In this document: in pieces, positions 40,086 through 51,298 of the stretch | How positions within the stretch are numbered: position 1 is the first letter of the stretch | Layout of the letters: each line of letters begins with the position of its first letter | Assembly: GCA_932521035.1 (NCBI GenBank) | Contig: OW051497.1 | Location: 4,464,001-4,528,000 of the forward strand | Source of the DNA: Oscheius dolichura | Lineage: Eukaryota > Nematoda > Chromadorea > Rhabditida > Rhabditidae | DNA length: 64,000 nucleotides | Reading direction: 5' to 3' | Position numbers and translations under genes: made by a program | Notes under the pieces: generated by a model | What the model saw: the letters and a program-made list of their open reading frames with translations, nothing else | Databases searched by the model: none | What the model was told of the DNA's origin: nothing

Positions 40086-41889
40086 TATATAGCCGAGTAT
40101 ATTGCATTGCTACTTAACTAATTTTGTTGTGTCGCCCACAGACAGCTGAAAAGGCGTTTTCTCCTCGACTCCTTTGTTTAGACTGCTACTCAGCTAAGAA
40201 GGCGGCAGCCGTAAACATAAGTACAGAATTGGATATTATTCTTTGCCTGAGATTTCCGCTCATTACTTGTCGAAACCTCAAAACAACTTGGTTGGTTCTC
40301 CTTTTCTCCTCATTAGTTCTGGTTTTACAGGAGAGAAAAATGTAATACCAACTAAATGAGATGCTTCCTTGTTTTGCTTCGCCACATTTTTGAAGGCGTT
40401 TCCGCTTCGCACTCTAAGCAATCTCACCGACAAATCTGGTTATCCCCCAGGGAGCAGCCCTAGAAGAACAACAAAGGCAAGGTGTACGTTCACCTCCTCT
40501 GAAAAGCCCCTTCCTCCCTGAAATATAATCCCTTGCGGGCCTCTGAAACCTCGTAAAATGTCTTCTTCGTACGCACGTAGCAGCTGTCCCATGTTCGGAC
40601 TTGTCTGCCAATCTTCAGTGCAGCTGTTCATAATTGTTGCTGTCGCTGCTCTTTTAAAAGAACCCTAATCCACAATGGTCGACCGAACCACCCCTGTCAT
40701 GTGGTCTAAGTTTTGTTTGATGAATGTTGACAGGATATTCATTGCTCCCGATGTTAGCGGGACTAATCGCAACAGCGTTTTCCTTTCTCCTTATATTGCC
40801 GCCTCTGAAATCGATCCACTGAATAGCATCTCTTTTGAGGATAATTCCCTTCGAGGTGTTTCTTCCCCCTCTTCGGAACAGATGGCAGAAACCAATTGAA
40901 ATGATTACCTCATAGAAGCTCTTCCAACCAGAAACTTACACATCGTTTATGTACAATTGTTTGCGGGTGAGAACGCAAATATTTGTCTTACGGGATCCCT
41001 CTTCATCCTGGGATATTCCTCCCGACTTTCGGCGTTAAATACGGCTCTGTCACTTTCTATCGTTTTTCGAACAACATGATGTTTCAGTTGGCTGCTCATG
41101 CAGACCGGGTTATTACTTGAGTTTTGCAACCCATGACCCTCATCCAAAATTCAATTAAGTATCCTCCGTGTCTAAGGCTTGGTCAGCCCAAACAGCAGCT
41201 GACTGCACTACACTCGAGTGCACAACTCCGGCGAGAATCAACTTTGCGCCTACTCCTGGTTTTTTTCCTGAGTCTATAACTGCACATTTGATTCTATAAA
41301 TGAGGAAATTCTATCCACCAGTGCACCATATTTACGTCGCCCATTCGTTTGGCTAAATCCTTCGTTTGCTTGTGTTGGGGGCGTCAATGGCTGATCTGAG
41401 GTCGCTTAGCCACTTGGCGCAATCTCACCAACATCTGTTAATCCTTGTTACTCCCCTAGTCCGTCCTATTACTCTCTCTTCATTACTCATTCTAGCCGCT
41501 CTTCCTACGGCCTGCCATATTACTTTCCCCGCGTAATAAGAATTAACCTTTTTATCCAAATACAATTCCGTTGTATATCAAATCACCTCATTAACGGGGC
41601 AAAGGGTGTCTGGTCGTGAATAAAAAGATTAGTTTGCCATAGGGTTGAGTTGTAGGAGCCATAATGTTTTTCCCCTTTGCTCGAGCAGATTTCTATTTTA
41701 AAGATTGATTTCTCTTCCTAACGTGACATATTACAGCCACCAAACACATTGCGAGAGGATGCAGTTATTAGAAAAAGCAGTGGAACTGCGGGGAAGCCAG
41801 GTGCTTCACAGAAAATCGCCTGATTTATGCCCCACTTGCAGATATTAAATGTCGAGTCATATCAATCCATTTTAATCAGAAGGAGGTTG
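40086..41889. other. Intergenic stretch with weak open frames
   Basis: I see no confident gene here. A plus-strand frame at 40675-40899 (starting MVDRTTPVMWSKFCLMNV) and a minus-strand frame at 40440-40631 with a possible 34-nt intron are the only candidates; neither is recognisable. A CACTCGAGTG palindrome lies near 41209. Upstream exons or the promoter of the claudin-like gene may lie at 41700-41889. Confidence 0.35.
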
Positions 41890-43334
41890 ATGGCGGTCGC
41901 GTTGATCATGTGTTGGGTAACAAAAAGGCTTATAAGAGGGAGACAGGCGGAACTTCAGGTAGCCATAGGCCTGTTTGTAGCCGCCTTGGCCACATCCAAC
42001 TGGGCAATCATTGAATTCCAAAACACGGATGTTCACAACGTTCGTGTGCAATTGGGAGTTTGGGGAGAATGGAGGACAGTTTCCAATTGGAGCCATACGA
42101 CAAGTTGGTCCTTATTTTCCTGCCTTGCTGACCAGCCGATTTCAGAAGATTGGATTCCACATTTCCCTAGCCCGCCACAGAGTATCCATCGCTTGGCAGA
42201 CAACGATCTAAATCGTAAGTTGTTTTTCGTTTGAGTTCACTTCCTATGAGCACTAAAATAACACATCCTTTATCTTATGTCAAGCATTGTCACTGCTCTG
42301 CTTGTTTCTTCAAGTGTTATGTATCACAACCACAGTAAGCTGCAAACTTTCGCTACAATAACATAACAAGTTCTCCTGTGTAAAATGAAAAGAAAGAATA
42401 ACAACATCTGGTATGTGCCAAGAATTCTAACTCATCTGTCTTATTGTTTATTCAAGTGTTACGGATTACACCAGATGCACGCCGCTGGCTTTCATTACAA
42501 TCACATGGAACTGAGCAAAATATGAAACACGATTCCTCAATAAAATGACCACTCTTTAATGCGAAGAAGGAGTTTAAAGAGGGCAGATAATCTTTAACAG
42601 TCGTAGTTTCCCGATTTTCTCTGGTGATTATCAGCTCTAGCTCACCTTCTAAGATCGCCCTATGGTTCAAGAAAATATCTGTTTCAGACTACTACCGTGC
42701 CCAAGCAGTGATCGGATGCATCGGACTGTTCATCCTCCTTACCACCAATCTCCTGGCCATCTACACTTTCTACCACCACCGCTACATGTACAAGCGTGTC
42801 TGTGCCTTTCTCTACCTGGTAGTCGGTGGGGCCATCTTCTGCCTGTGATAGTATATACTTTTAGCTGGATGTATTCTAGTAACGATAGAAGTTCTCACTC
42901 AGAGTGTTGACGAGTGGGACAAGGCTGTATCCTATGCAGCACAGGTGTGTCGTTCCTCAAATCCAATAATTCTCAATTACAGCACGGCGACTTCGACTAC
43001 GACCAGCACCTGACGATCGGATATTCAACACGATTAGCTCAGGTACACAAGTTCCATATTTTATTTATACAATATTTCCTCCAGAGTGTGGTTGTACTTT
43101 GTGGCCTAGCCTTCTTGGCTTTCATTTTCGGTTCCCACAAACAGAAGGGGGAACACGCCGCCACAATGGACCTTGAAATTGAAGATAGACCGGTACACAT
43201 AGGTCGTTTGTAATTGTTCGTGTGCACAATGCATGTCCATCCAGCTTGATCACCTAGCTGCTCTTCGCACTGTGCCATACTGTAACCATGATGAACCAAA
43301 CCTTCTAGTTAGATATTCGGCTGTGATGTCTTAA
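41890..43334 (+). CDS. Claudin-like four-transmembrane protein
   Basis: The chosen start at 41890 gives MAVALIMCW and, across a 42-nt intron, VAIGLFVAALATSNWAIIEF (TM1). An extracellular loop holds GVWGEW, an echo of the claudin W-GLW motif but without the paired cysteines. After a long intron come TM2 (AVIGCIGLFILLTTNLLAIY), TM3 (VCAFLYLVVAGCILVTIEVL), loop 2 (EWDKAVSYAAQHGDFDYDQH) and TM4 (VVVLCGLAFLAFIFG). The cytosolic tail is DLEIEDRP; a final 52-nt intron extends it to NLLVRYSAVMS at 43334. Without that intron it would stop at 43213. Nematode claudin-like (clc-like) proteins act in cell junctions or as channel regulators. The start and the intron-2 borders (about 42214-42689) are uncertain. 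Confidence 0.7.
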
Positions 43335-43749
43335 CCTGACGGCAGTCACAACTACGGTTTTGTTTGAAATGTTTTTACTCAAATTATTTGTTGACAAATA
43401 TGATACTCACGTAGCGAATTCATAGAAATAAATATTTTTCTCTGTATTGATTTGATACACCATAATAAAGACAACAGATGACCGTTTATTATCAACGGTC
43501 AGGTGGCGTGACCTTTGTCTTCGATACTCATCGATTTGTTGTTTCCGCGTTCAAATCTGTCTATTTGGCAGGAGTTCCTCTGGTCTCTGCAGAATCTCTC
43601 GTCGTGTTAAAGCCGGTGATAAGAAGATCAGCACAATTAGATGAAGAGACGGTCGTCTGAACAATCGCATTTCACTGATTAGTATTTGGCTATCAGTATT
43701 GATTCTAAGTGGTTCTCTATTCGGTATTAGTGGTGCCGGCCCCCTGATC
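43335..43749. other. Spacer between claudin-like and SLC46-like genes
   Basis: It contains AATAAA at 43427-43432, the likely poly(A) signal of the claudin-like gene. The frames around 43478-43844 on both strands are not recognisable. The promoter of the SLC46-like gene should lie here. Confidence 0.5.
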
Positions 43750-45627
43750 ATGGATTCCATCAAAGCTTGGACCACAAGGGCATGGCGATTCTCTATTAGA
43801 TTTATTATTTCCCTCCAAATCACGGTAGAACCGCTGATGTTCATTTTAGCAGCTTGTAATCAGGCCCGGTTTGTTTATTTCCCTTATCATTTATGGTATT
43901 TCCAGAGGTATTGTTACCCCACAGTTATCTGAAGACAAAATGAAACGATATTACAATGATTCGGTACCCCCCGACATCCATGGAAAGGACTTAGACAAGT
44001 TTTATAACAAGAAAATGGTTGAGTGGGACAACAACTACAGCTATGTAAATTTGCCGATAGCGTGTATTGTGGGAATAATGTACGGTAAGGAGAATTCCTT
44101 CGGGTGTCATACCTTCCTTAGGAGGATATAGTGATTTTTATGGGAGAAAGCTTCCTCTCCTCGTAGGAATTGCTAGTTGCTTAGTGGAGACAGCAAGTAA
44201 GTTGCATCTAGGCTAACTCTGAGTATAGCCCTATAGTGAGGATGCTGATCTGGTCGCCGGACACGGATTGGTCCCTTCACTGGCTCTATCCCACCGCAAT
44301 TGTTGCGGGTTAGGTTACGATTGACATGAGTAACGAGCGATTAAGGCGCACTGGGCGATTTCCAGCTGACGATGAGCTGTATAAATGCTTACGTTACTGA
44401 CGAATTCGAAGACAAACGAACGGTTAATTTTCTGTGTTCATAAATAGAATCTTTTAGTTGTCGATAAGGATGATTGTGGTGTCCATAATCTTCAGTTTGG
44501 GATCATACATAGCTTCGCAACTCACCAAACTGATGATAAAACACATGTCACATATCGCCGTCCTTGGCATAGCTGAAGGTTGAATCATCAAAGAAAAAAA
44601 CTCGCTTTTTCCAGGATTCTACGCTTTCGCAATCGTATTAGGCTTTTTCATGTTGACCACAAAGAAACCGAAAACCAACAGGCTGATAGTGGAAGACCAA
44701 CCCGAAGATGTATATGGGTATGCCTGTTATCTCCAGGGATATGGTTTCATTGCAGGCAAAGTCTTTGGGCTATGATCAAGCTTTCCTTCTATTCCTTGTA
44801 CGATTCCGCTAAAATCTTCCTTATGAGAAGAGAAGGCCACTGCCGACTGTTTCTGTATTTGTGCTTCTTGGCTAACTTCCTAGATCAATTCGTCTTTGGA
44901 GAAGAGAAAAGTAGGAATGGTTACGATCATTTGATCTTTTATTATCCAGATCTCATTGGAACATACACACGTTTGCCTCCGTTCAAATGGGATTCAAATA
45001 AATATGCTTCCTACAAATCCTGGAGACCCATAGTTCGTAAGTATGCTGGAGTCATCAGTACCAATTGACTTTTTGAGAGATTGTTGGAATGTTCTTTGGA
45101 ATGTTGGTATTTAAGAACTTATTGAAAATACGAGACACTTTAATCATCTGTCTAGCCATTGGCAGTATGGGGCTGTCTGTCTTAATCATCGGACTCGCCC
45201 AAGTATTTATACTTCCTTCCGATGTCAAATACGATTATAGAAATCATGGGAAATATTTGCCAGTTTAGCTCCAGGAAGCTTACACGGCCTTCTCAATCCG
45301 TTGACTTATTCATTCATGTCATGTATTGTAGAGCAGGATGAGGTTTTTTCCGGGTCCATAATGAGTTCAACGAGTTTCAGGTTGGGAAAGCATATGCGAT
45401 TAGTTCCATCGCCCAGAAGCTAGCAGGATTAGCCCAGACTGCCGTGTTGCAGAATATTTATATAGCCACCGTTGACTGGTATCAAGTGGGTCAAAAGAGC
45501 AGTGCTCTCTCCAATAAAATAATTGCAGGGATTTGTTTGGCTTCTCATGGCCGGAATTGCTTTCTTCGCCGTTTTTATTTATGCCATTGTGCACGTTGTG
45601 GCAAAGAAGGAAAATGTCGGTATATAA
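43750..45627 (+). CDS. SLC46-family MFS transporter
   Basis: Start at 43750 (MDSIKAWTTRAWRFSIRFII). Next come ITVEPLMFILAACNQA (TM1), a glycosylatable loop, YVNLPIACIVGIMYGGYSDF with YGRKLPLLVGIASCL (the MFS TM2-3 G-x-x-(S/A)D-x-x-GR(K/R) loop), LIWSPDTDWSLHWLYP, GDFQLTMSCINAYVTDEFED, further membrane helices, and the end VFIYAIVHVVAKKENVGI. The ITVEP start of TM1 and the YAYV-type motif after TM4 are typical of SLC46 (proton-coupled folate transporter and relatives). Members move folates, sterol-like molecules or peptidoglycan fragments; the substrate is unknown here. The stop at 45625-45627 is followed almost at once by AATAAA (45631-45636), so the 3' UTR is about 20-30 nt. Confidence 0.88.
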
Positions 45628-45630
45628 TCT

Positions 45631-45636
45631 AATAAA
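45631..45636 (+). promoter_or_regulatory. Poly(A) signal of SLC46-like gene
   Basis: AATAAA starts 3 nt after the stop codon, an extremely short 3' UTR. Confidence 0.65.
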
Positions 45637-45655
45637 ACTTTAATACAACCGGTCA

Positions 45656-45838
45656 ATGTTAACCTTTGGGATTTTTGACAGCGGAGGGCAATTCGCACGC
45701 ACACACATAGCACATCTCACCCTGTTCTGGAACGCAGAAACGGTGTTTATGCACCCCGAGTTGCTCGTTCTTTCCAAACAGAGAGAGGATTACACCGCCT
45801 TAGAGCAGGAACTCTTGAAGAGCTTTTCCCACACCGAG
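45656..45838 (+). CDS. Possible exon of an unidentified gene
   Basis: A 61-codon frame starts MLTFGIFDSGGQFARTH and runs to HPELLVLSKQREDYTALEQE and SFSHTE, ending at a GTCAGT donor (45839). The composition looks coding, with an amphipathic helix near the end. It begins 28 nt past the SLC46-like stop. I found no convincing next exon; the following 940 bp is otherwise empty. It might be a downstream cistron, or a chance frame in the 3' flank. Confidence 0.3.
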
Positions 45839-46776
45839 GTCAGTTCCGTATTTGTGGTTTGTGTGAGCTGGCTTCCCCCAAGCAGTCCATAAAGAGTTGT
45901 TGCTACTTTAATATGTTATTCTCTTTCAACACAACACATCTCAAACGGATTAGTCTCATTTCTTATTTCCCCCGCCCTCAGGTTCTGATAGACCATGCAA
46001 GCATTCTTTTCCATAATGCTTCTCTTTTTTCTTTACCATCATAACTGATTGGACCGATTTTTGGTGAGGCAATTGAGTTGCTCATCGCCCTACGAGGTTG
46101 TTGATGTTATGGTTTATCTGAGGTTGCCCCCGCGGTGCTTCTGGTAAAATCGAAAATAGCCTCAAACGACCAACCTTTGGTTTTTCTAGGGGCCTGGCCA
46201 TTCAGCTGCACTTGTGCAATGAGCATATAAAGGCTTTTTACTTGTTTCACGCAAAGACATCTGCTGTCCAGCTGCACCCGCTTGAAAAAGCGAAGCAAAA
46301 TGTCAGTTCACAAGCGTTCCTGTATGTGACCATTTGCTATCCCCGGTCCCTTGTTATCCCCGTATTCTTTGTTGAGACAGATGCTCACTTCCGCTTCAAG
46401 CTTTTTTGGAAACATGTCTGAAATCTAGGCTTTTAGCACTTTCCTCCGCCCAATTAGCGCATGGGCCTTTACCTTTTATGAAGTCGATTTTCGCCTGCTG
46501 AGTCAGTCAACTTCCCACACTGCGTTCTTTTTTCACTTTTTAGAACTTGTTCCCCTATACAACTCGTATCACTAATCTAATCGTATCGCAGTGTCTCACA
46601 GGCTATAGTAAAATGTTCGCCTTCCCAGACTGTGATGCATACACCCATCTCCGGTACATTCATCCCGGCCGCTTACACAGTTGTAGAAATAAGAGCCGTT
46701 GTCTCGCTCGTAATGCACTTGGAGCTATTTCCAAAGACAGCGGACTTTGCATCTTGTTGTTTATCTCAGTCCATAG
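45839..46776. other. Gap upstream of hormone-sensitive lipase, no confident gene
   Basis: Open frames at 46212-46421 and 46547-46810 (plus) and 46107-46298 (minus) are unrecognised and lack clear splice partners. The stretch is pyrimidine-rich in places and probably acts as upstream regulatory DNA of the lipase. Confidence 0.4.
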
Positions 46777-46784
46777 TATAAATA
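46777..46784 (+). promoter_or_regulatory. TATA box before hormone-sensitive lipase
   Basis: TATAAATA lies 19 nt before the ATG at 46803. With usual TATA spacing, transcription would start at about 46802-46810, so either the leader is nearly absent or the next in-frame ATG (46863) is used. Confidence 0.5.
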
Positions 46785-46802
46785 CCTCATGTTGTTTAGG
46801 GT

Positions 46803-49800
46803 ATGGGTAAGAGCACACGAGCACTGAAGGCTCATGCGAAGAAGCGCCATCCAGCCTCGAGGATGCTCGTCGCCGTCCAGAAGAGGTCAGTTTTTTCTTT
46901 GTTTACGTTTAAGATAGCGAGGCAAAAAACGGTAAAAATAATGCGCCTAATATTGACCGTCCCTCCGCCACATTGCCTCGTATTTGTGGTCGACACGGTG
47001 GTAGTAGAGTAGACCGCGGATACGCTCCCTGCGCAATATCAGATGCTGCGACGGATCAATATTAGCTGACCCCGAATGGGCGTCTTCCACAAAACCGCTT
47101 TCCCGTATACACCTTTTGATCTTTTCTTGTTATTTTAGTCCTCTTCCCACATTTTCAAGATAGAGTTCTTATTCCATTTGTTTAAAGGATGTTGAAGAGG
47201 CGGAACGGGCGACAGAGTCACGTCCTTTATGGGAATTTTTATTAATTTTTGCAAGTATCCGTGTAGAAAGACGTGGCTCACGTCAGTTAACACAGGATGG
47301 ACATCACGTTGTGTCCCGGAAAGCGTTTGCATAGCTCATTGGCGCTAGAGCACAAATACTATGAATAGACATCAGCTGCTTGTGCGCCCACGTTTCTTAG
47401 GAGGTCTCCAAAACATAAGCACATATCCACCCCGGCGCCCCCTTTTCTCACTTTATCTCCGAAATTTCGCTATTTACAGCGGTTTTGAACATTCTTTGCA
47501 CGATTTTACCGTCTACGTCAGCGTCTCGATCATTTTTGGCTATGCCCTTTCCGCTATAACTGGTTCAATACTTTGATAAAGGTTGATAGATCGGCTTTTT
47601 CCAACTTTTGGCGCAGCCGCGTCGGCCATACTGGACTACTACGTCACGACCGTTCGATGTTCACACAGCCTATTGTCTTTGAGAAAATATCGCTTATCTT
47701 TTAAATTTTGCCATTTTCCGAACTAAAGACGAAAGTGTTCGGTGTAGAAATACTTCTCGGGGGCAAAGATTATGAGTCAGCTGTCCTTAAACATCCCCCG
47801 CCCTCTTGCCTTGTTTTCGCTTATTTGATACCCTTTCACTTTTATTTCAACTGACAACACGTGGTGAGCACGCAATGGGTGACCACTGTAAATCCTCTTT
47901 GCGCGTCAGCTTTGTATGCACTCCTACCCGCGTTTTTGAATCCTCTAATTCCACATTTTATTGAACAGTGCCGGTTTTTTTCAGATGCGCTCAGATGTTA
48001 AACGGTAAAATCAACAAAACGACGCTCGGATCACGACTATCCGTAGAGAGAGCGGCTATCTTCACATTGCTCGATGAGGTAGGCGACTTATTCTCGCTTT
48101 CAGCTAACTGACATTACAGCTCTGCGCAGATAATGCCGAATATTTTGCCAGTAACTTGACCTGGACCAGCTGGGGAGAGAGAGTTCTTCTCATTTGTAAT
48201 GCTATTCGACACCAAGGCAAAGAAATAGAGAGTAGGCGTTTATTTCATTTTTTTAAACTACTAATGTAAAGCACAGAGAAAAATATGCAAAGCTTCTTTT
48301 CAGAACTTGTACGAGAACTGCAGGAACTCGCCCCAAGCTTTGACTATGACAGCAACACGCCTGGAAACGGCTTCAGGTAACCATATTCCTACTTTTCTTC
48401 ATTTTCCTTTTCAGGTCGCTTGTCTGCATTTGTGACACGACTGTTCTGCACATTATTTCTCTCCTTAAAGTTATAGTGGAACAGCGTGGCTCATTTGTAT
48501 TCCGAATCTCCCATTACTGCAAAGAGTTGGAATCCTACTCAGAGGTCATCAAGTTCCTCCTAGAAGCCATTCCAAAAGTATACCAACGCTTATAAGACAA
48601 AACAGTTTGATTATAGTGTATATCTCACCAAACTGCTTATTCGACAAATTCCCTCTTCCCCAGCTTGGACGGAAGCTACGACAAATACTATGAAATGCTG
48701 AGAAACCTGGAACAGGTCGACTCAACATGCTTTTATGGCCGACCGCTTGGTTTTCAGGTAACAATTTCAAAAGAATACAAAAACAGCTGTTTTTCAGTTC
48801 TCCCCGTCAGTCGCGAGAATCTTCCGATTTATTGGAATTGTGTTGGCCAGCTACTCGCTGTCATGGGAGAAGGGACACGGTCCATTTGGGTCTCTCATCA
48901 ACACAGGGCGCTTCTTCTTGAGCCCTGAGCAAAGAGCTTCTCGCATCATCAAAGTCACCAAGGAGGCTGATATCCAATTCTGCAAAGGTTTCTGGAATCT
49001 TTCTGAGCTTAGCAACGTGAGTCACATGTGTTCTTTTGTCCTACCGGGCACTTCCAGAACATGCCTAAGTGGTTCAGTCCAGCCATGGCAATTAATGAAC
49101 TAAGAACGATTCCGCAAGAGGGACCTATTGCTTTAGAGACTGAAGATGGAGGAATTGTCGATATCCCGGAGCCTTCTGCTCATACTGGAGTACGACCGGT
49201 ACAAATTCGTGTACTGTCTCCTGTCCATCGTGAGCACATGGTAACTTTATACTATGTTTATCATAAAATGATCCAGAGCCCTTCGAGTGCTTCCGGTCAG
49301 CTCCCAGCTTCGCCTTACCTTATTCTCCATTGCCATGGCGGCGGCTATGTGGCTACATCCAGCAAATCACACGAGGTTAGTTACCCCCTACCGTACATTT
49401 ATTGAATTTGTTTAGACGTACTTGCGTGTTTGGGCAAAGTTGCTGAATTGTACCGTCATCTCTGTAGAATATTCGCTAGCTCCAGAAAATCCTTACCCCC
49501 GTCCGACAGAGGAAGTGCTCTACGCCTATGCTTGGATCCTGAAGCACCCGGAGCGGGTTGGATGGACAGGAGAGAAAGTCTGCTTTGTGGGAGATTCGGC
49601 AGGAGGCAATCTTGTCATGTCCGTTTGCCTTCGACTGATCCAGTTGAAAGTGCAAAGGAGGCCTGACGGAGTTGTCCCGTGCTACACTCCGTTCCTCTTC
49701 CAAGTATGATTGAATAGCTTCTTACCCAATGTATTTCTTTAGTATTTGCCGTCACCTTCCCGTCTGTTGAGCGTGATGGATCCTCTACTGCATATGGGAG

Positions 49801-51055
49801 TAGTTCTTCGATGTGTTGCTGCATATACCGGTGGCTATGCAACAAAAGTGAACGAGCCGGCGGAGAATGGACACAAGTCGCTACAAGAATATGTGGAACA
49901 AGTACAGAAGGCTCAACGGATAGATTTTACGGTATTTAAAATTAGACCTTTTCGTTATATTGGCGTCGTTGCAGGGTGGTCCGCATTCGATAGTTTCACT
50001 TGTTCAGAATATGCGAGGAGCCGAAAGAAAAGAGAACGAGCAGGAACCTGCTGAAATCCCTTCATTCTTCCAACCTGAAGTCAAAAAAGAAGAGGAGGAA
50101 GAGTCCGACGAGGACAATGATGCCCGGAGCGTGTCCAGCGTGCAGATTGACTCGGATCCCCTGCATATCCAACTGACTTCTACTGTCTATGACAACCACC
50201 TGTTGGAATACCTCTTCAGGCACCCTACCACCAAAAAGTAAGTTCATCCGCTCTATTTTCACTAATTTTTTTTAGTGCCTTGACTGTCGTTGACGAAAAT
50301 GGCGAAATTGTTGAAGATATCGAGGAGCCAGTACCACATGTTGAAGAGAATGAAACGAAACGACCTCGTATATTGAATCTCATCAGTGGAAATTCTTCCA
50401 CGACACCTAACACCCCTTCTGAGCCTGTGAAGGTCATCTCTACAAGTGCCTCCAGTCACAACATGCAGTCGTTGACCCACAAGCGATCGATATCCCAAAG
50501 TCTGGCAGACACAGCCGCCCTTGCAGCCGGGCATGCTTATGATAATTTGGCTGAGTGGTTGCACAAGCCACCCAAGGAGAAGGTCAAACTCGACAGAACC
50601 ACCTCACACAAGGAACCGTTCGAAGAAGAAGAGGTAGATTATCCTGCTTACCTTACCTATTTATGTGTTTACAGCTGCCGTGTGAACAGAATCCTTCTCA
50701 TATTATTCAGCTGCTGAACAATGTCACTGTGCCAAGAGACCCCCTCATTTCTCCCATGTATGCTGACGATGCCCTCCTGAGGCAACTTCCTCCTTGTTAT
50801 TTTGTGGTGGGATCTTTAATGTATCGTTTTTAATTTCACATTTAGGCGTGTCACTTGGATCCCCTCCTTGACGACACCATCGCCTTTGCAAAGAAGCTCA
50901 GAGCTGCCGGAGGACAAGTTGAAAGTGTCGACCTTCTGCCGTCTGTACCTCATGGCTTCCTCAACTTCACTCTCATGTCCCCCGAGTGTCGCAAAGGAGC
51001 CAAGGTCTGCATCCAAAGGATCAAGGATGCTCTGGGCTACGTGGAGCCCGTATAG
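46803..51055 (+). CDS. LIPE: Hormone-sensitive lipase (LIPE/HOSL-1-like)
   Basis: The core begins RAAIFTLLDELCADNAEYFA and FASNLTWTSWGERVLLICNA, matching the N-terminal HSL domain. The alpha/beta hydrolase part holds the oxyanion motif HCHGGGYV (about 49330), the nucleophile elbow GDSAGGN (about 49590), CHLDPLLDD with the acid residue, and VPHGF with the catalytic His (about 50950). The enzyme hydrolyses di- and triacylglycerol, cholesteryl and retinyl esters at lipid droplets. An acidic insert (VKKEEEEESDEDNDARSVSS) and THKRSISQSLADTAAL follow; KRSIS matches the protein kinase A site of mammalian HSL (RRSVSEAAL). The first exon (46803-46885, MGKSTRALKAHAKKRHPASR) joins in frame across a 1.1-kb intron to 47985; this join is inferred. 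Alternatively translation starts at 47995. It ends YVEPV-stop. Confidence 0.93.
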
Positions 51056-51262
51056 GAAATGTTTGTTTTGTGTCATATATAGAAATTGACCCTACTCTAT
51101 TACAAGCCGATGTTTTACGGAGATATCTCTTTCGTGCAATTTTGTCTTTTAGACTGGTTGTATATTCGTTGTAAAAGATGGTACGGATTATTTATTAAGA
51201 CTAACCATTAATTCGTTATTTGTACGGTAAACAACAGATATAAACGGAGTATTCTCAGAATG

Positions 51263-51268
51263 TTTATT
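51263..51268 (-). promoter_or_regulatory. Poly(A) signal of cathepsin B-like gene
   Basis: AATAAA on the minus strand, 31 nt past the stop at 51299. Confidence 0.6.
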
Positions 51269-51298
51269 ATAAGATTAAATATATATCCGATGTTGTCT

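Noticed and set aside
40675-40899. 74-codon plus-strand frame
   Set aside because: No homology recognised and no supporting signals.
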